DNA of 64,000 bases from Rusavskia elegans. Lineage: Eukaryota > Ascomycota > Lecanoromycetes > Teloschistales > Teloschistaceae. Below, piece after piece: positions 45,466 to 57,478 of this stretch. A program made the position numbers and the translations under genes. Numbering within the stretch: the first letter of the stretch is position 1; each line of letters starts with the position of its first letter. Below the pieces are notes generated by a model. The model had not been told where the DNA came from. It saw nothing but the letters and a program-made list of their open reading frames with translations, and ran no database searches. The DNA lies in contig SAUG01000034.1 of NCBI GenBank assembly GCA_011316305.1, positions 1 to 64,000 of the forward strand, in the 5' to 3' direction.

Positions 45466-48166
45466 ATGATGGTGAGGAAACCTTTTGGCAGTCGGTCCAC
45501 TTCCCAGACCTTGCCGTATCCTCTCAGTCCCACGTCCTCCTCCACCATTTCTCCCGGGGACCGTCAGCCTCACGATTTCGAACCTGAAACGCAGCGAGAA
45601 GCCTCTACTTCCGTGTCCTCTACTATTGCTCCGGACGATTCCATAAACAAGGGGATGGCTCAGACAAAGCATGCCGGTCAGAATGAGCTGCCTCAAGCTC
45701 TTCGAGTCGGGCGTGGATCGTTAAAAGATCAAATTGACGATCGGCAGGTGGCTCTACAGATAGGACCGGCCCAGTTAACACCAAGATCCTCGTCGGAAAG
45801 TTGTAGACATGGAGATTTTCCAACGACAGCTCCCGCCGAAACTGCCGCGTCCTATTCGCAGTCTAACAACCCGTATGTGCGCATGAGATCAGACGGTCCC
45901 GAAGGAGCACCAGCGAATGATGTGAACAGTGCTGCTGTTTGGGCCGAAGACTCGGTAAAATCAAGTAGCTTTTCTCTCCAAAATCATTGTAAGTTTGAAT
46001 CTGTTTCTCATCGGGAGCAACGCGATGTTCATTGTCTTTGCAGCCCACGCACCACCAGTTTCTCAAGCACCATGCCCTTCGAAGGCTCCCTTCGCCGAAC
46101 AATGGATGGATTTCAAGCAGTCGCCAGGAGAGCAGGCGCTCACTTCAGCTGCGTCCTACGATTACACATCTGAAGTCCTGGATCCTACGACTGAATGGAA
46201 CATAGAAAAGAAAGACCAATACCACGAGTCCAGACAGAACCTGCCAGTGCGTGGCATCTCGTACACGAATGAGCTTCAGGAGCTTGAGGCAAAGCCCTTT
46301 GAGGGCATCGTGGATAAACCTGAATTGCCCAACCCCAACGAAACATCCTTGCCTTCATTGCCTCATGCGTCAACCTTTCCACATAACAGGCAGGAGCCTG
46401 CCCACCTTCCTGCAGGACATTCCGCTGAAACCTCACAAGCGCCTCAAGTGCATCCTGGGATGCTGCACGATGCACAGGATAGAATACCTGAAGCAGCGGC
46501 GCATGTTCCAGCAATACCAGAGCAACAACAAGCGAAGGCAAATCAACAGAGAAATCAGACATACCAAGTACGCCTCGTCAATTGGTTTGATTCTTCCTCT
46601 CCAGTCAATCCCAGGACATCTCCGATCATGGTCCAGAACGCCAATGGTCCTTGTCCTTTACTGGCCCTAGTGAACGCGCTGACCCTCTCTACTCCTGCTG
46701 GGCTCACCACGGCTCTGGTCGAGACATTGCGCGTGCGAGAGCAGGTTTCCCTCGGTCTGTTACTCGAAGCCGTCATCGACGAACTTATGTCTGGTCGACG
46801 AGGCGACGCAGCGCACCGCCTTCCCGATGTGAGCGAGTTGCATACATTCCTCGTCAACCTGCATACTGGCATGAACGTCAATCCTCGTTTCGTCGAGCCG
46901 ATGGCCGCACCTACACATCTAATGGACGACCCGATTGATCCATCGAATGCATCGGTGGACATTCGGAAGGTCGGCGCTTTCGAGAACACCCCTGACATGC
47001 TACTATACGCCACATTTGCCGTTCCACTCATACATGGATGGCTGCCCAGAAGAAATCACCCTGTTTGTGCCTCGTTGAATAGATCAGCCAGAACCTACGA
47101 AGATGCACAGAGTCTTTTATTTGTGGAGGAGGACCTGGAAAGCAAATTGCAAGCTGAAGGTCTCACAATTGAAGAACAACAACTGCTCGAGGACGTTACC
47201 AGCATCAAACACTTTCTGACGTCATCCCCAACTCAATTGACAGATTACGGACTGGATACCCTCACTGAGACATTGCGGCCAGGAACCATTGCCATATTGT
47301 TCAGGAACGATCATTTCAGTACCTTGTTCAAGGAACCGCGGTCTGGGCGCATCTTCACTCTCGTCACTGACCTCGGATATGCCGGCCACGATGAAGTAGT
47401 TTGGGAGAGCTTGATAGATATCAGCGGAGAAGGTTCCGAGTTCTTCTCGGGAGATTTCCGACCTGTTGGAAATAATTTTGGAAACAGCAATCGACAATCA
47501 ACGGGACCTGGAAGTGCGTCAGATGATGCAGGCTGGACAACTGTGTCAAGATCCGGTGGCCACAACACTTCTAGAAACTCTCTTCCGCAACAACCTCCCC
47601 ACAATCAAGCTTCTGTAACCAATGCCTTCTCGCAGCTTTCCGTCGACGAATCTCAGAACACAATCACACCCGTGAACACTGAACAGGAGGATCACGACCT
47701 GGCGCTGGCTATGCAGTTGCAGGAAGAGGAGGAAGATCGCGAACGGCAGGAAGCTACCGCGCGGCGACGACGAGAAGACGAACTGTCACGCGCATATCTT
47801 GCATCGACAGATCGTGCGAATCAGCGCGGCGGTCGACCTCAAGTCCCGCCACGCGGAGGAGCGAGACGGGCTCCTCCACGGAAGCAAACGACGGAGGAAG
47901 ACGGTGATGTGCCACCACCGACATACGAGCAGGCAGCAAAGGGCCCCGCTTATCATCCTCCAAGCGGCAGTTCCCCGCATACAGGAGCAAGCTCCAGACC
48001 GAATATCAATGCGAGTGGCATGCAAGGAAACCGACCTACACGACAGACCAGTGCGTATAGCCAGACGCAATCTGCCAACGCGGCTTTCGCGAACGCTGGC
48101 CGTCCCACACCACCAGCGAGGCGGCCGCCTCCAGCAGAGAAGGACAAGGATTGTGTCATGATGTGA
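45466..48166 (+). CDS. MIY1: MINDY-family (MIY1/FAM63) K48-specific deubiquitinase
   Basis: A cysteine protease that trims Lys48-linked ubiquitin chains. Two exons, 45466-45988 and 46044-48166, are joined across a 55-bp intron (GTAAGT..TTGCAG), giving 881 residues. The first 340 residues are disordered. The catalytic domain starts YQVRLVNWFD; the catalytic Cys is in NANGPCPLLALVNAL (about residue 378) and the catalytic His in FRNDHFSTLF (about 598). A ubiquitin-binding MIU-like helix, DHDLALAMQLQEEEEDRER, follows near residue 725. A long Pro/Gln/Arg-rich tail ends in CVMM, a CaaX box. The start is the first of two adjacent ATGs; either works. The CaaX box suggests membrane attachment by prenylation. 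Confidence 0.93.
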
Positions 48167-49065
48167 AGTATGACCACCACAGGGGAGTTATGGTTGGTTT
48201 GATTTGGGCATTGAATTGGGGGGATCAGGGCTACTTGCAAGTCGGATACCAACGAATACCCTTGCACAGCGTTGGCGTTTGTTCCGGACGGGAACTGTGA
48301 TGCTGGTGACACTTACAGTCTACATCTAGTAGAGAAGAAGAAGTATTTCGTGCTATGATTCTAGTGCTAAGCTCCTCTTTCTTGTGTCCAGGTTGCGTCT
48401 TATTGAGAAAATTGGCGGGGGCAATGATACACGACTCTGCGCTAAATGGCTAGCGTCTTGGCCGTGATATCTCGCCGTGTTCATCAACGGCAAACCACTA
48501 CCAAAGCATCTCATGGCACATTGAATTTCATGACTGTATTGAAGTGAGTTATTCAACAACTTGATCAATGGTTGCTTCTCTCAAAGGACTCTGCAAGTAT
48601 GTAGCCGCATCGATGGGTAAGTTCTCCCTCAGTCAGCAGCATCCAGAGACTATCCCACTGGCTGACAACACTTGAACAAGATGGGGACCCTCCTTTGGAT
48701 GCTGCCTGCAAGCAGTTGGTCCTTCCGAGGTACCTATCGTCGAGCTGGTCAAGCGATGGCTATCGACCATGAGCCGCTGCTTCCTCCCCAACGGCTCTCC
48801 AGGCCTCCGTTTGTCGTCGTCACATGATGGATCCCACCAACCGCGCTAGCATGGAACGGGAATGGCACATTTCGAACCCATAACAAGCCGTTTCTCACCT
48901 TGCCGCCTTCCGATCTTCATCACCAGCCAGTCTCCATACAGCCCCAGCATCTTTCGCTTTCCTCTTCCCACCCAACCCCGATTGCCCCAGACTCTTGACT
49001 GTCCATCCGGTCGCGCATCCACGCACAATTCATCGACGTTCTCGAAAGCCCCAAATCTTGTCAAT
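48167..49065. other. Intergenic region before the H2A.Z gene
   Basis: About 0.9 kb with no convincing gene. The 200 bp before the H2A.Z start are pyrimidine-rich, as expected for a fungal 5' leader. Confidence 0.5.
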
Positions 49066-49845
49066 ATGCCTGGTGGTAAGGGAAAATCGACTGGTGGGAA
49101 GGCTGGGCCCAAGGAAGCTGCTGGAAAGACGCAGAAGTCCCATAGTGCAAAAGCTGGACTACAGGTACGTTCGCGATGCTCTGACTTTGGGAATGGTGTC
49201 CAATGTGCCCGTCAACTACCACCAAGTCGCGTCGCTGTTGCATCCACAAGTGGAGAATGATCTCCCTCGGAATGCGCCAGACAAACAGCTTTCATCATTC
49301 GCAAGGCATTCAAAAGTGTTGCACCGGCTATGCAATACTCGACGCGTCACATCCATGACTGATCGTCTTTGCGCTCAATCGTCTGTTCACATGCTAACAG
49401 AAAACTCACTTCTAGTTCCCATGCGGTCGTGTCAAGCGTTTCTTGAAGAACAACACCCAAAACAAGATGCGCGTCGGCGCTAAAGGTATGCAACGATTAC
49501 CGCTATCCACCTTCACCTTATCCGCAGCCTTGCCTCGGGCTCCTCTAAATACACTGTACACGCATTAAGAGCAACTCGACTAATCACGTCACTATAGCTG
49601 CCGTTTACGTGACCGCCGTCCTCGAATACCTCACTGCAGAAGTTCTCGAACTTGCTGGAAACGCTGCCAAGGATCTCAAGGTCAAGCGAATTACGCCTCG
49701 CCATCTCCAACTCGCCATTAGAGGAGACGAAGAATTGGACACACTTATCCGCGCGACGATCGCCTTCGGCGGCGTACTACCACATATCAACCGAGCTCTA
49801 TTACTCAAGGTAGAGCAAAAGAAGGGCAAAGGCAAAGAAGCCTAG
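49066..49845 (+). CDS. HTZ1: Histone variant H2A.Z
   Basis: Replaces H2A in promoter-flanking nucleosomes, placed there by the SWR1 complex. Three exons, 49066-49164, 49416-49485 and 49598-49845, give 138 residues. The acetylatable N-terminus is [14 protein letters not shown]. The histone fold follows with [33 protein letters not shown] and the Z-type segments [18 protein letters not shown] and [10 protein letters not shown]. The extended acidic patch and [13 protein letters not shown] distinguish it from canonical H2A, as does the lack of an SQE/SQEL tail; the tail here is KKGKGKEA. Having introns also fits a replication-independent variant. Confidence 0.96.
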
Positions 49846-52151
49846 ATGGTCTGGCAGCGATGTTCGTCGGTGGAATGAAAGCTAGGGATAGAACAGGCGC
49901 AAAAGGGGTGTGCTCTTTTTTGGGTCGCAGTACGTGGGTACCAAACAACTCAGATCCAAGAAAGACCGAGGCATTAAAATTGCTATAGGCTGTTGCTCGG
50001 TTTCGATGACTTGGTTTCTAAGCAAAATCCTCAATGATGTATCACTAGGCTTAGAGCTGCAGTCATCTCGTGATTTTGTCACTTTTGGTTGATCTCGATT
50101 CATTGGTACCTTTTTTTCTCTCACCATCCGTTCATGTAAGTCCGACGTTACAATCATTCTGATCGTTGGTTTGATGATCGATATGAGTGATAGCAAGACA
50201 GGTAGGTTTATGAACGTTTTTCTGTCGGCTCAGGATATCCATATCACGTACAATACAGATCCACAGCCAACAAAGAAACGCTATCTATGCACCTAAAACG
50301 AGCCTGTTATACCCCATGTGGCTTTCCACGTTCGTTCCTAACTTGATTGTCCATCACCTCACCCCACTATGGCATACCATCCAATTAAGGGGCTTGTCGT
50401 GCGCATAATTCATTGCAATGAAACTTTTTGGCATTCGGTACCTCGGTGTAGGAGAATTCTTGAGAGAGATTTCAACCTTGGTGTCATGCTTCAGCTACTC
50501 GCTTGGCTTGCTGTACCACCTCGTTCTATAGTGTGGCTCATATGGTGGTTGTTAAGTTCCAATACAACGAGAGAATGACTGGCTGTATGCTAATATCTCT
50601 CAATTGAATTATATAAATAGCGGGGGAGGTTGATGGAGCATGATAGGCTTCTGTTCATATACACCATCCTGCGTCCTTCTCCCGAAAGGAAAAAAAAAAG
50701 ACGGGGAAAAAAGAGGGGGTTGGGTTCCATCCTCGTGCTGCCTACCCCGATTAGGAAGATTCGACCATCTATATCCCATTTATTACCTTCCGCCATCAAC
50801 GAGACGAAATCAGAAATCTATATCCAATTCACGTTCCCCCCCTCCCCGGGGCCCATCAACCCACCCTATCCTCCCCTTTCAAATAAGGTACCTATCCTGA
50901 ATACCATTGATATTATCACTACCCCTACCCCTACAAATAACCAACTTACTACCCTTTCCCACTTTCCCGGAAGATTACCACCTCCTACTATACCATACCA
51001 GATCATCTCGATGCACCCTTCCCTTCCTCTCTCCTATCTCCCCTCTCCATAACAAACTCACCATTCAAAAAAAACTATACGAAATCAAGCACTCCCAAAA
51101 CCAACCCAAAAAACCAACACAATTCCCTTTTTTCCCTCCCCCTTTCCTTTCCCTCCCCTTTCCCTCTTCCCCCCGCCTCCCCCATTCTTGCCGCTTCCGT
51201 CCCATCGAACTTATGCAAAATAAGCGCTTGGTTGGTAAGTAACAGCGCAGTGAGATCAACACCGGTATCTAAGACGGATGACAGTTGAAAACAACGAGGG
51301 AGTACAAGGTCTGTATTTGGAAGCAGCCGCGGAGGAAGGAAGGCAGGTAGGTAGGTAGGTAGGTAGGTAGGTAGGTAGGTAGGTAGGTAGGTAGGTAGGC
51401 AAGTAAGTGGGAGTGGGAAGAAAGAAAGGGGGCAGAAGACGTTGGGTGGGGTACAGTAGATGGGGAATCGGGGGGTTTTTGGATGATATTGAGGATAGGC
51501 GGAATATATATGGCGACATGAGGGGTTTCAATAGAGTAGTCCGGTACCGAAATAAGGGGAAGGGGCTACGGACAAATAGGCGTCTTAGTAGATGAAGGGA
51601 GGGAAGGGAGGGATATGAGTGTTGTGTATGGAGAGATGTGGCGTTGTGGTCCAGGGAGCCGAGTCGGAGGTTGAGGTTCGTGTGGTGTGATTTTCATTGG
51701 GGGCTAGCATGTTGCTGTGCTAGATAAGGATGTGTCTTTTTGTTGTGAGGATGGGGAACCGCGGGAGGGAATGGGACGAATAATGAACGAGGATTTTTTC
51801 ATAGGTATCCGATGCAATGCCGTCAGCAGAAGGTGCCAAGGAAACGAGACCTTGGGTGGCGTTGTATGGATGAGACGTGCAGGAGTTTTTTGGGCGAATT
51901 GGGTTCATGGGACGAAACATGTAGGAAATATAAGGACGGGATCCTCGACCACCTAGATTACTATAAGGTAAAAGACAGACGAAGGTACGGTGTTTGTCTC
52001 GCCAAACTGCTTCGGAATCTCAGTACTCTCCGCAGGTCCGACGCTCCCATCTCCCTTTTCTCCATCATGGCCAGTTCGTAACCGCTGTGGTCCCAGGGTC
52101 GAGTTGTCACGAGTTTCGAAGTTCTCAAGGAGAAGAATGCTGTTGCTGGCT
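49846..52151. other. Gene-poor region with pyrimidine-rich and purine-rich blocks
   Basis: 2.3 kb without a supported gene. The top strand is strongly C/T-rich over 50810-51200, then strongly G/A-rich over 51330-51620, with a microsatellite between. Open frames here are composition artefacts. Confidence 0.5.
51345..51399. repeat. AGGT tetranucleotide microsatellite
   Basis: Nearly fourteen perfect tandem AGGT units, 55 bp, within the G/A-rich block. It reads as poly-Thr-Tyr-Leu-Pro in one minus frame, which is not a protein. Confidence 0.95.
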
Positions 52152-52535
52152 TTAGGCCCAGCAACAGGTCCAGCATTCCTGAAACTCACATTGCTCATGT
52201 CAGCAATGTGTCCTCTACCATGCGAAGGCCTTAAATCAAACCAGGAATCGTTGTCACGAGGGCAGGTGAGGGAGGCTGGGTTCGTGCTGGTATAAGAGGA
52301 GGTGCAATGCACTTACACCTTTTTTGTCGGCTACCAAACCCTCAGGACATTCAGGTTCCTCTCTGAAGCAGGCCCTCCAGCAGATATCAGAGGTTTTAGG
52401 CTTGAAATTGGCGCTGCCGGGTTTTTCGTTGATGTCAATATTGAAGCTAAGCAGCTGGTGCGGATTGGCCGTGGCGAAAAAGGGAGTGGCGGACATGAAG
52501 AAGAAAATGAAAACGGAGGCGGATGGGACCTTCAT
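52152..52535 (-). CDS. Small secreted cysteine-rich protein, effector-like
   Basis: Two exons, 52535-52317 and 52178-52152, join across a 138-bp intron (GTAAGT..GTTTCAG, with CTGACAT as likely branch site), giving 81 residues. An N-terminal signal peptide (SVFIFFFMSATPFFATA) is followed by about 30 residues and then ICWRACFREEPECPEG, a KKG turn and ECWTCC. The mature chain has six cysteines in a CxxxC..C..CxxCC pattern, as in small secreted fungal proteins whose C-terminal exon encodes CWTCC. The nine-codon last exon was chosen because it restores this cysteine pattern; reading through the donor gives an unrelated tail. Function is unknown. It could be a host-interaction or antimicrobial protein. 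Confidence 0.75.
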
Positions 52536-53548
52536 GTTAACTTTGGTTGGGGGGTTTTCGTCTGAATATTGATGAATGTGAGAGAAGTGGATACGATACT
52601 GGTGTTGAGTCTTGAATATGGTGATTGCTGATGAAGTGTTCGATGACTTTGTTGGGACTGGACACGGTATTTATGCCTTTGGCAATTTGGCTATGTCATT
52701 GTGGACACCGCGTCATATATTCTGCATGGATGATACCATGATGCTGGTATGATCGGTTTGGTTCGCTGCTGCTCGCTCTGCTCGGCGACGCTGGTGATCG
52801 GTGGGAGTCGGTCTGACGTTGACTTCAAATTTCGTCTGCATCCTCCTGAGATCGGGTTCCCTATTTGGAAGCATGCATGGAGAAAGTACTATGATGTACG
52901 CTACATGGGAGCTTTGACTCCTTGGGCGTCGAAGGTTGTTGCATTTAGCATCATGCATATATGCAAGCTGCGACGGATCGATTCCTATCCCAGGCAGAGG
53001 ATCTACGCCTTTCGTTTACGATAGGACGATGGCTGTAGAAGTTACGATTGGCTCATACACCTTCATATCGATGTGTGGGGAAAGATACAGGGGGTTAAAC
53101 ACAGTGCCCCACAGCACAGGAATGAACGCTGACGTTCCTCAATGCTTTCTGGGATCGCATACAGGCTGGATCAGAGTGCTCGAAAGTAGACGGTACTTGG
53201 TCAAGATGTGAAGGATCGACAGAGCGGAAAATACCTTTACGAAAAGCTCTTTGAACGGCCCTACTTAGCTTTGTATTTTGTTCCAATGCCTGCCGTACCC
53301 AGACGAGGGCCGGAGCTTTCCCTCGCGAACGACGATCGGATTGCATCTACCCAATGTCAAAACGGTCATGTATGACATTGCGGAGGGAGGGAGGCAGTTC
53401 TGGGTGAAAGCACGCCAGCCTCTGGGACCGGGACGTGTTCCGCCGTTCCAGACGCGGGCCAAGGTACTTATTCTACAGTGCCGCTTTTATTGCGCGGCAG
53501 GTACCAGATGCCGCTCTACATACTCGCTGGCGGTCATAAGGTAGGGCT
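52536..53548. other. Gene-poor region
   Basis: Short overlapping frames on both strands with no recognisable motif. This is the 5' flank of the cysteine-rich protein gene at its left end. Confidence 0.45.
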
Positions 53549-53690
53549 GTACCCCACTTTTTGTGAATAACCTTATCGAGATCCCTCTTCTTCAACTACC
53601 TTCTTTGACTATATATTCTATATAAGGTTTGCAGTACCTCCTTAACGTTGTTTACCTCGATCCTGGAGAATATCTCACCATCAAAAACCC
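53549..53690 (+). repeat. Remnant of the repeat found inside the 8.2-kb TIR element
   Basis: Two blocks match the interior of the element at 8158-8770. One block is CCACTT..AATAACCT.ATCGAGATCCC followed by CTTCAAC.ACCTT (compare 8298-8340). The other is AGTACCTCCT.AACGT..TTTACCTCGATC.TGGAGAA.ATCTCACC (compare 8468-8517). The region between the blocks is shorter here. No TIR of that element is present. Confidence 0.7.
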
Positions 53691-53789
53691 AGGCACAAGG
53701 CAATGAGGTAGTAGAGTTGATGTAGGAAGAAGCGGGGTTATTCCGGCGGCAGCGAGTAAGAGACGACAGGGATAAGTACTTAGGCAGCA

Positions 53790-53914
53790 GTACGGAGGAT
53801 GACATCGAAAGTTCAGAATATACGCTAAAAGCCGACCGCAGCCCACGGTCGGTTACCGGGAGCGCACCCCTGCGAGCTTGAGCGTGTATTCTGAACTTTC
53901 GATGTCATCCGTAC
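53790..53914. repeat. Inverted-repeat (hairpin) element
   Basis: Arms at 53790-53826 and 53881-53914 share GGATGACATCGAAAGTTCAG and continue to TACGCT/CACGCT, with a 3-bp difference near the outer end. The loop contains a smaller hairpin, CCGACCG..CGGTCGG. It may be a miniature TIR element of about 125 bp. No clear target duplication is visible beyond GTAC at both ends. Confidence 0.85.
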
Positions 53915-53983
53915 ATGCGCCTATATAAATAGGCCTGTAGCTATGCTCGATTAAGTATCATACTCTATAGATCCCCACGCCGT

Positions 53984-54008
53984 GGCGCCGGAGATCATCT
54001 CCGGCGCC
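53984..54008. repeat. Perfect GC-rich palindrome
   Basis: Two 12-bp arms, GGCGCCGGAGAT and its exact reverse complement, surround a single C. The flanks stay GC-rich. It lies 70 bp right of the hairpin element. Confidence 0.95.
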
Positions 54009-55062
54009 GCGGCGTTCCTGACTCAAATGGGACACGCGCAGCCTGGGTGGGGGCCACGGTTAGCAAGACCCCAGATTAAAGGGCAACAGATGCAGTATCT
54101 GCGTTCCGTGGGGTTGGTTGTTCCGGAGATGATCGGCCATGCTTGCAGGAGCCTGCAGAATGCGGAGAAGGAGCAGAGCAGACGCCGAGCCACGTACAAC
54201 ATAGCTTTGGAGGTCTCCGCCAACATGGTATTCAGCAACAGATCATCGGTTAAGTTCCGTGGGATATCATTGATGGATGCGATCGGCTAGTCACCTGACC
54301 TGCGCACATACCCGACGCTAAGGTAAACCCTTTGAAGAAGCAACACCTTGAGCCCCTTCCTGTCATGACAGCAATGGAGTATTGAACCGAATGGAACCTC
54401 CTCTCTCCCTCAACCAAGTACATCCTCGCCGCTCTTGACTCGTATCGAGTGTGCAATACGCCCCCTGCATGCTCCAGAACAGTGTGGTCTGCCATGTGGA
54501 GCTTCGAGCAGGGCATGAAGTTCGGCACGCAGTCTGGATCCCACATTGAGTTAGCCACGAGCGACTAGCAGTATCCATCACGGCCCTTAGACATGAGTAT
54601 ACGCGATACCAGAGCCCATGATAGATACATCCAACGAATGATGGCCTGCATTGATCCGCAAATGCTACTGCAGCATATTGAAAATGGATTGAAATATCGA
54701 ATACCAGAGTGAGGGCGCCAACGACATGATCCCGATCCCCTCCATGAGCCAGCAGCCGTACCAAAGCCATTCTCTTTGCCCCCCCCCCCCCTCATCCTGT
54801 CTTTCGAACCCGAACATACATCCACGGCAGTCTTTTCCTGCGTGGGAGGCTAGGCCCATGCACAATGACTGTCCCGAAGGGCCAACTTCCACTCCAATGG
54901 AACACCGAGTGAGGCTGTTCTGGGGACTTTTGTGAAAGCTGTGCATGCTCGATTTGCGTCGACTTTCCGGGGATTGCGGAACAGAGTCCAGCCTTGGCAT
55001 ACCTTGGCATCGATCAGAGGGCAGCAACACGTGACGAGCATGGATCACCTTATATATATAAA
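54009..55062. other. Gene-poor region with a TIR-like fragment
   Basis: At about 54045-54068 the sequence GGGGGCCACGGTTAGCAAGACCC resembles the right end of the TIR element at 41.5 kb, with no matching left end nearby. The rest holds short frames without motifs and a poly-C run near 54780. Confidence 0.5.
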
Positions 55063-57478
55063 GGTCTTGCTATCCGTAAAAGCATCGCTAGCTATCCGTA
55101 CAAATATATAAAATCTTGATTTTAACGAATAAAATCGACAATTTTATAATATACCATTACTATTATTAGACAGATTTCCAAATAGTTTTAATTATAAATT
55201 TTTTTCAAAATTAGATTGAAACCGATCTTGTCAATTTATTAAACAATTATAATAGAAAATATCAAAATTGATTTTTATTTTAGAATCGGAATAATAAATT
55301 CCGATTTTTCGCGTTTTTTAATTGGTATTTCAATTTATACGAATGGTAGAACTTTATATATATATCTTCGATCGATGGATATTATATTAAATTTTTAAAA
55401 TATATAGAAATATCGATAAAATATTACATTCAGCTAACGCTATTCGATCAATCAAAGTATTAAATTGCTATTTCACTATTATTTTTTTCTCGTTAGTTTT
55501 ATCGTCACTGTTATAAACGATTTGAACTGTCTAAAATTCAATAGAGAGAAAAATTTTAACTAATTGTACTAATTAACTAATATTATAACTAATTTTTTAT
55601 AATCGAGTAATATTAATATATCGAAATTTAAAAAATCAATTAGATTTAAAAAGTAGTTTCATTTAATTTTTATATTGAAGAACTTTTCGTCAATATAAAA
55701 TAAAATCTGATTCTATTTTTAATCAATTATTAATTACATTTAGTAGTTATAAAAAATTATATTATACGTATTATATTGTTTATTGATAACGTTTAAAAAT
55801 TTCATATACTTTTTAAAGATACTAATAATTATAAATATCTAACGCGTTATATAGTTTTTAGTAAATGTTATACGCGTAATACAGTTTTTAGAAATATAAT
55901 TAAAACGTTTAAAAACTAGATTTACCGTCTAGTCGCTATAGCGTCGTTAGTAGATCGAATTTCGATCTTTTTTTATTCTTTTGACTTCTTTTAAATATAT
56001 TATATTCTAATTTTTTTAATATAAAAATAATTATCTAAATATATATTTTATATTGTCTATAATAATATTTCAGTTTAAAAATATGACATTTTAATTAATT
56101 CTAATTTATCTATTTAGTTATTTTTAGTCCGATATATTATATTTATCGTATAACGATATAAATATCTACGTATAATATTTATAGTAGTTATAGCTATCGA
56201 AGATGACTTTGAAAAACTTCATTTTATACTAGCGTTAGAGTAATCGAAAACGATAATAGTTTTTAAACTTTGTAGATTATAGACGTTTCGAATTAATCTA
56301 ACGATTCGTTAAATATCGATTTATTTACTATAACGCTCGTCGAAAGAAATCTAATCGGCCTATCTTTTTCTATCTAAAAATTCTAATCGGAACCTAATAG
56401 TATCTCTATCGTTAGCGCGTCGAAAAATAATATTATTTCCGACGGCTAAATCTACTAAATTGTAAAAAAGTAGTAATAGTTATTTAATAATTAATCGAAT
56501 AGATAGTCTAACAAAGATACTTTTTTTTAAAAAAATTTATTTTTAGAAGTTTGACGAAATCGAATAAATAATCTAATAATAGTAATAATTCGAATAATTC
56601 GAATAGAAATTAAAACGATAGTAACTATATAATAGAAAGAATAATAATAAAAAACTTCGAATTTTAAAAGTTTAAATAATAGCGAAAAGGAAAATATATT
56701 TAAAAATTTACTATAGAATCAAGGTTTTTTATATAATAAAATGAAATAAAAATCAAAATACTAATTAAATTCTCTTTAAATCTAGTACTAGACATTTTCG
56801 AACGTCGTTAACTTTAATAAAATAAAAAACAAAAAATTTAAAAAGTATAAAAATAAAATTACTCTCGAAAATATAATAGAAAAATCGAGTTTTATACAAA
56901 TTAATTCTATAAAACTGACGTTTGATTTATTTCTATAGATTACATTCGATAGATTTAGAATTATATTAAAAATAAAAAATTAAATCGATGGTTTTTTTAA
57001 AAGATTTATCTTTTCTATATCATTTAATTATTCGGATTTTTGATTTGAATTTTTTACGATTTAATACTAGAGGTATTAATCGATTAGATTACGTAATCAT
57101 GTAAAATTTCAAGTGTTTTACCGAAAATCTATTTTTAGAATTTCTAAAAGAATTAGATTTAAATTAAATTTCTATTAGGAAACTCGTAATCTATTTAAAT
57201 TTATTAATTTATATTCGATCGATACGATTAAACCGTAGTTCAACGAAATCGATTTTGAATTTACGGCTATAGAACGGCTGTACGGATAATCCTCGTAACA
57301 ATATAGTCAATAGTACTTCGAATATATCTAAATCGGCTATAGTCGTATATTATAATAATTCTAATAGTATCAGTAATTAATTAATACTATCGCTCGTTTC
57401 TTTTATATATTTCGTTTCGATTTTTTACAAGAATCTAGTATTTTATAGCCTATATAAAATCTTATAGACTAATTTATC

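Noticed and set aside
49900..51260. Long plus-strand frames in the pyrimidine-rich region (for example 50630-51052)
   Set aside because: Composition is almost pure C/T with no motif, and the frames overlap each other; they are low-complexity artefacts.
51256..51531. Minus-strand frame with repeated YLPT
   Set aside because: It is the translation of the AGGT microsatellite, not a protein.
54068..54080. CCCCAGATTAAA at 54 kb matching the start of the 6979 element TIR
   Set aside because: The match is only 12 bp with no second end or TA-flanked partner; probably chance.
53265..54770. Open frames of 65-135 codons at 53.3-54.8 kb
   Set aside because: They overlap repeats, the palindrome and each other on both strands and have no motif or codon pattern to prefer one.
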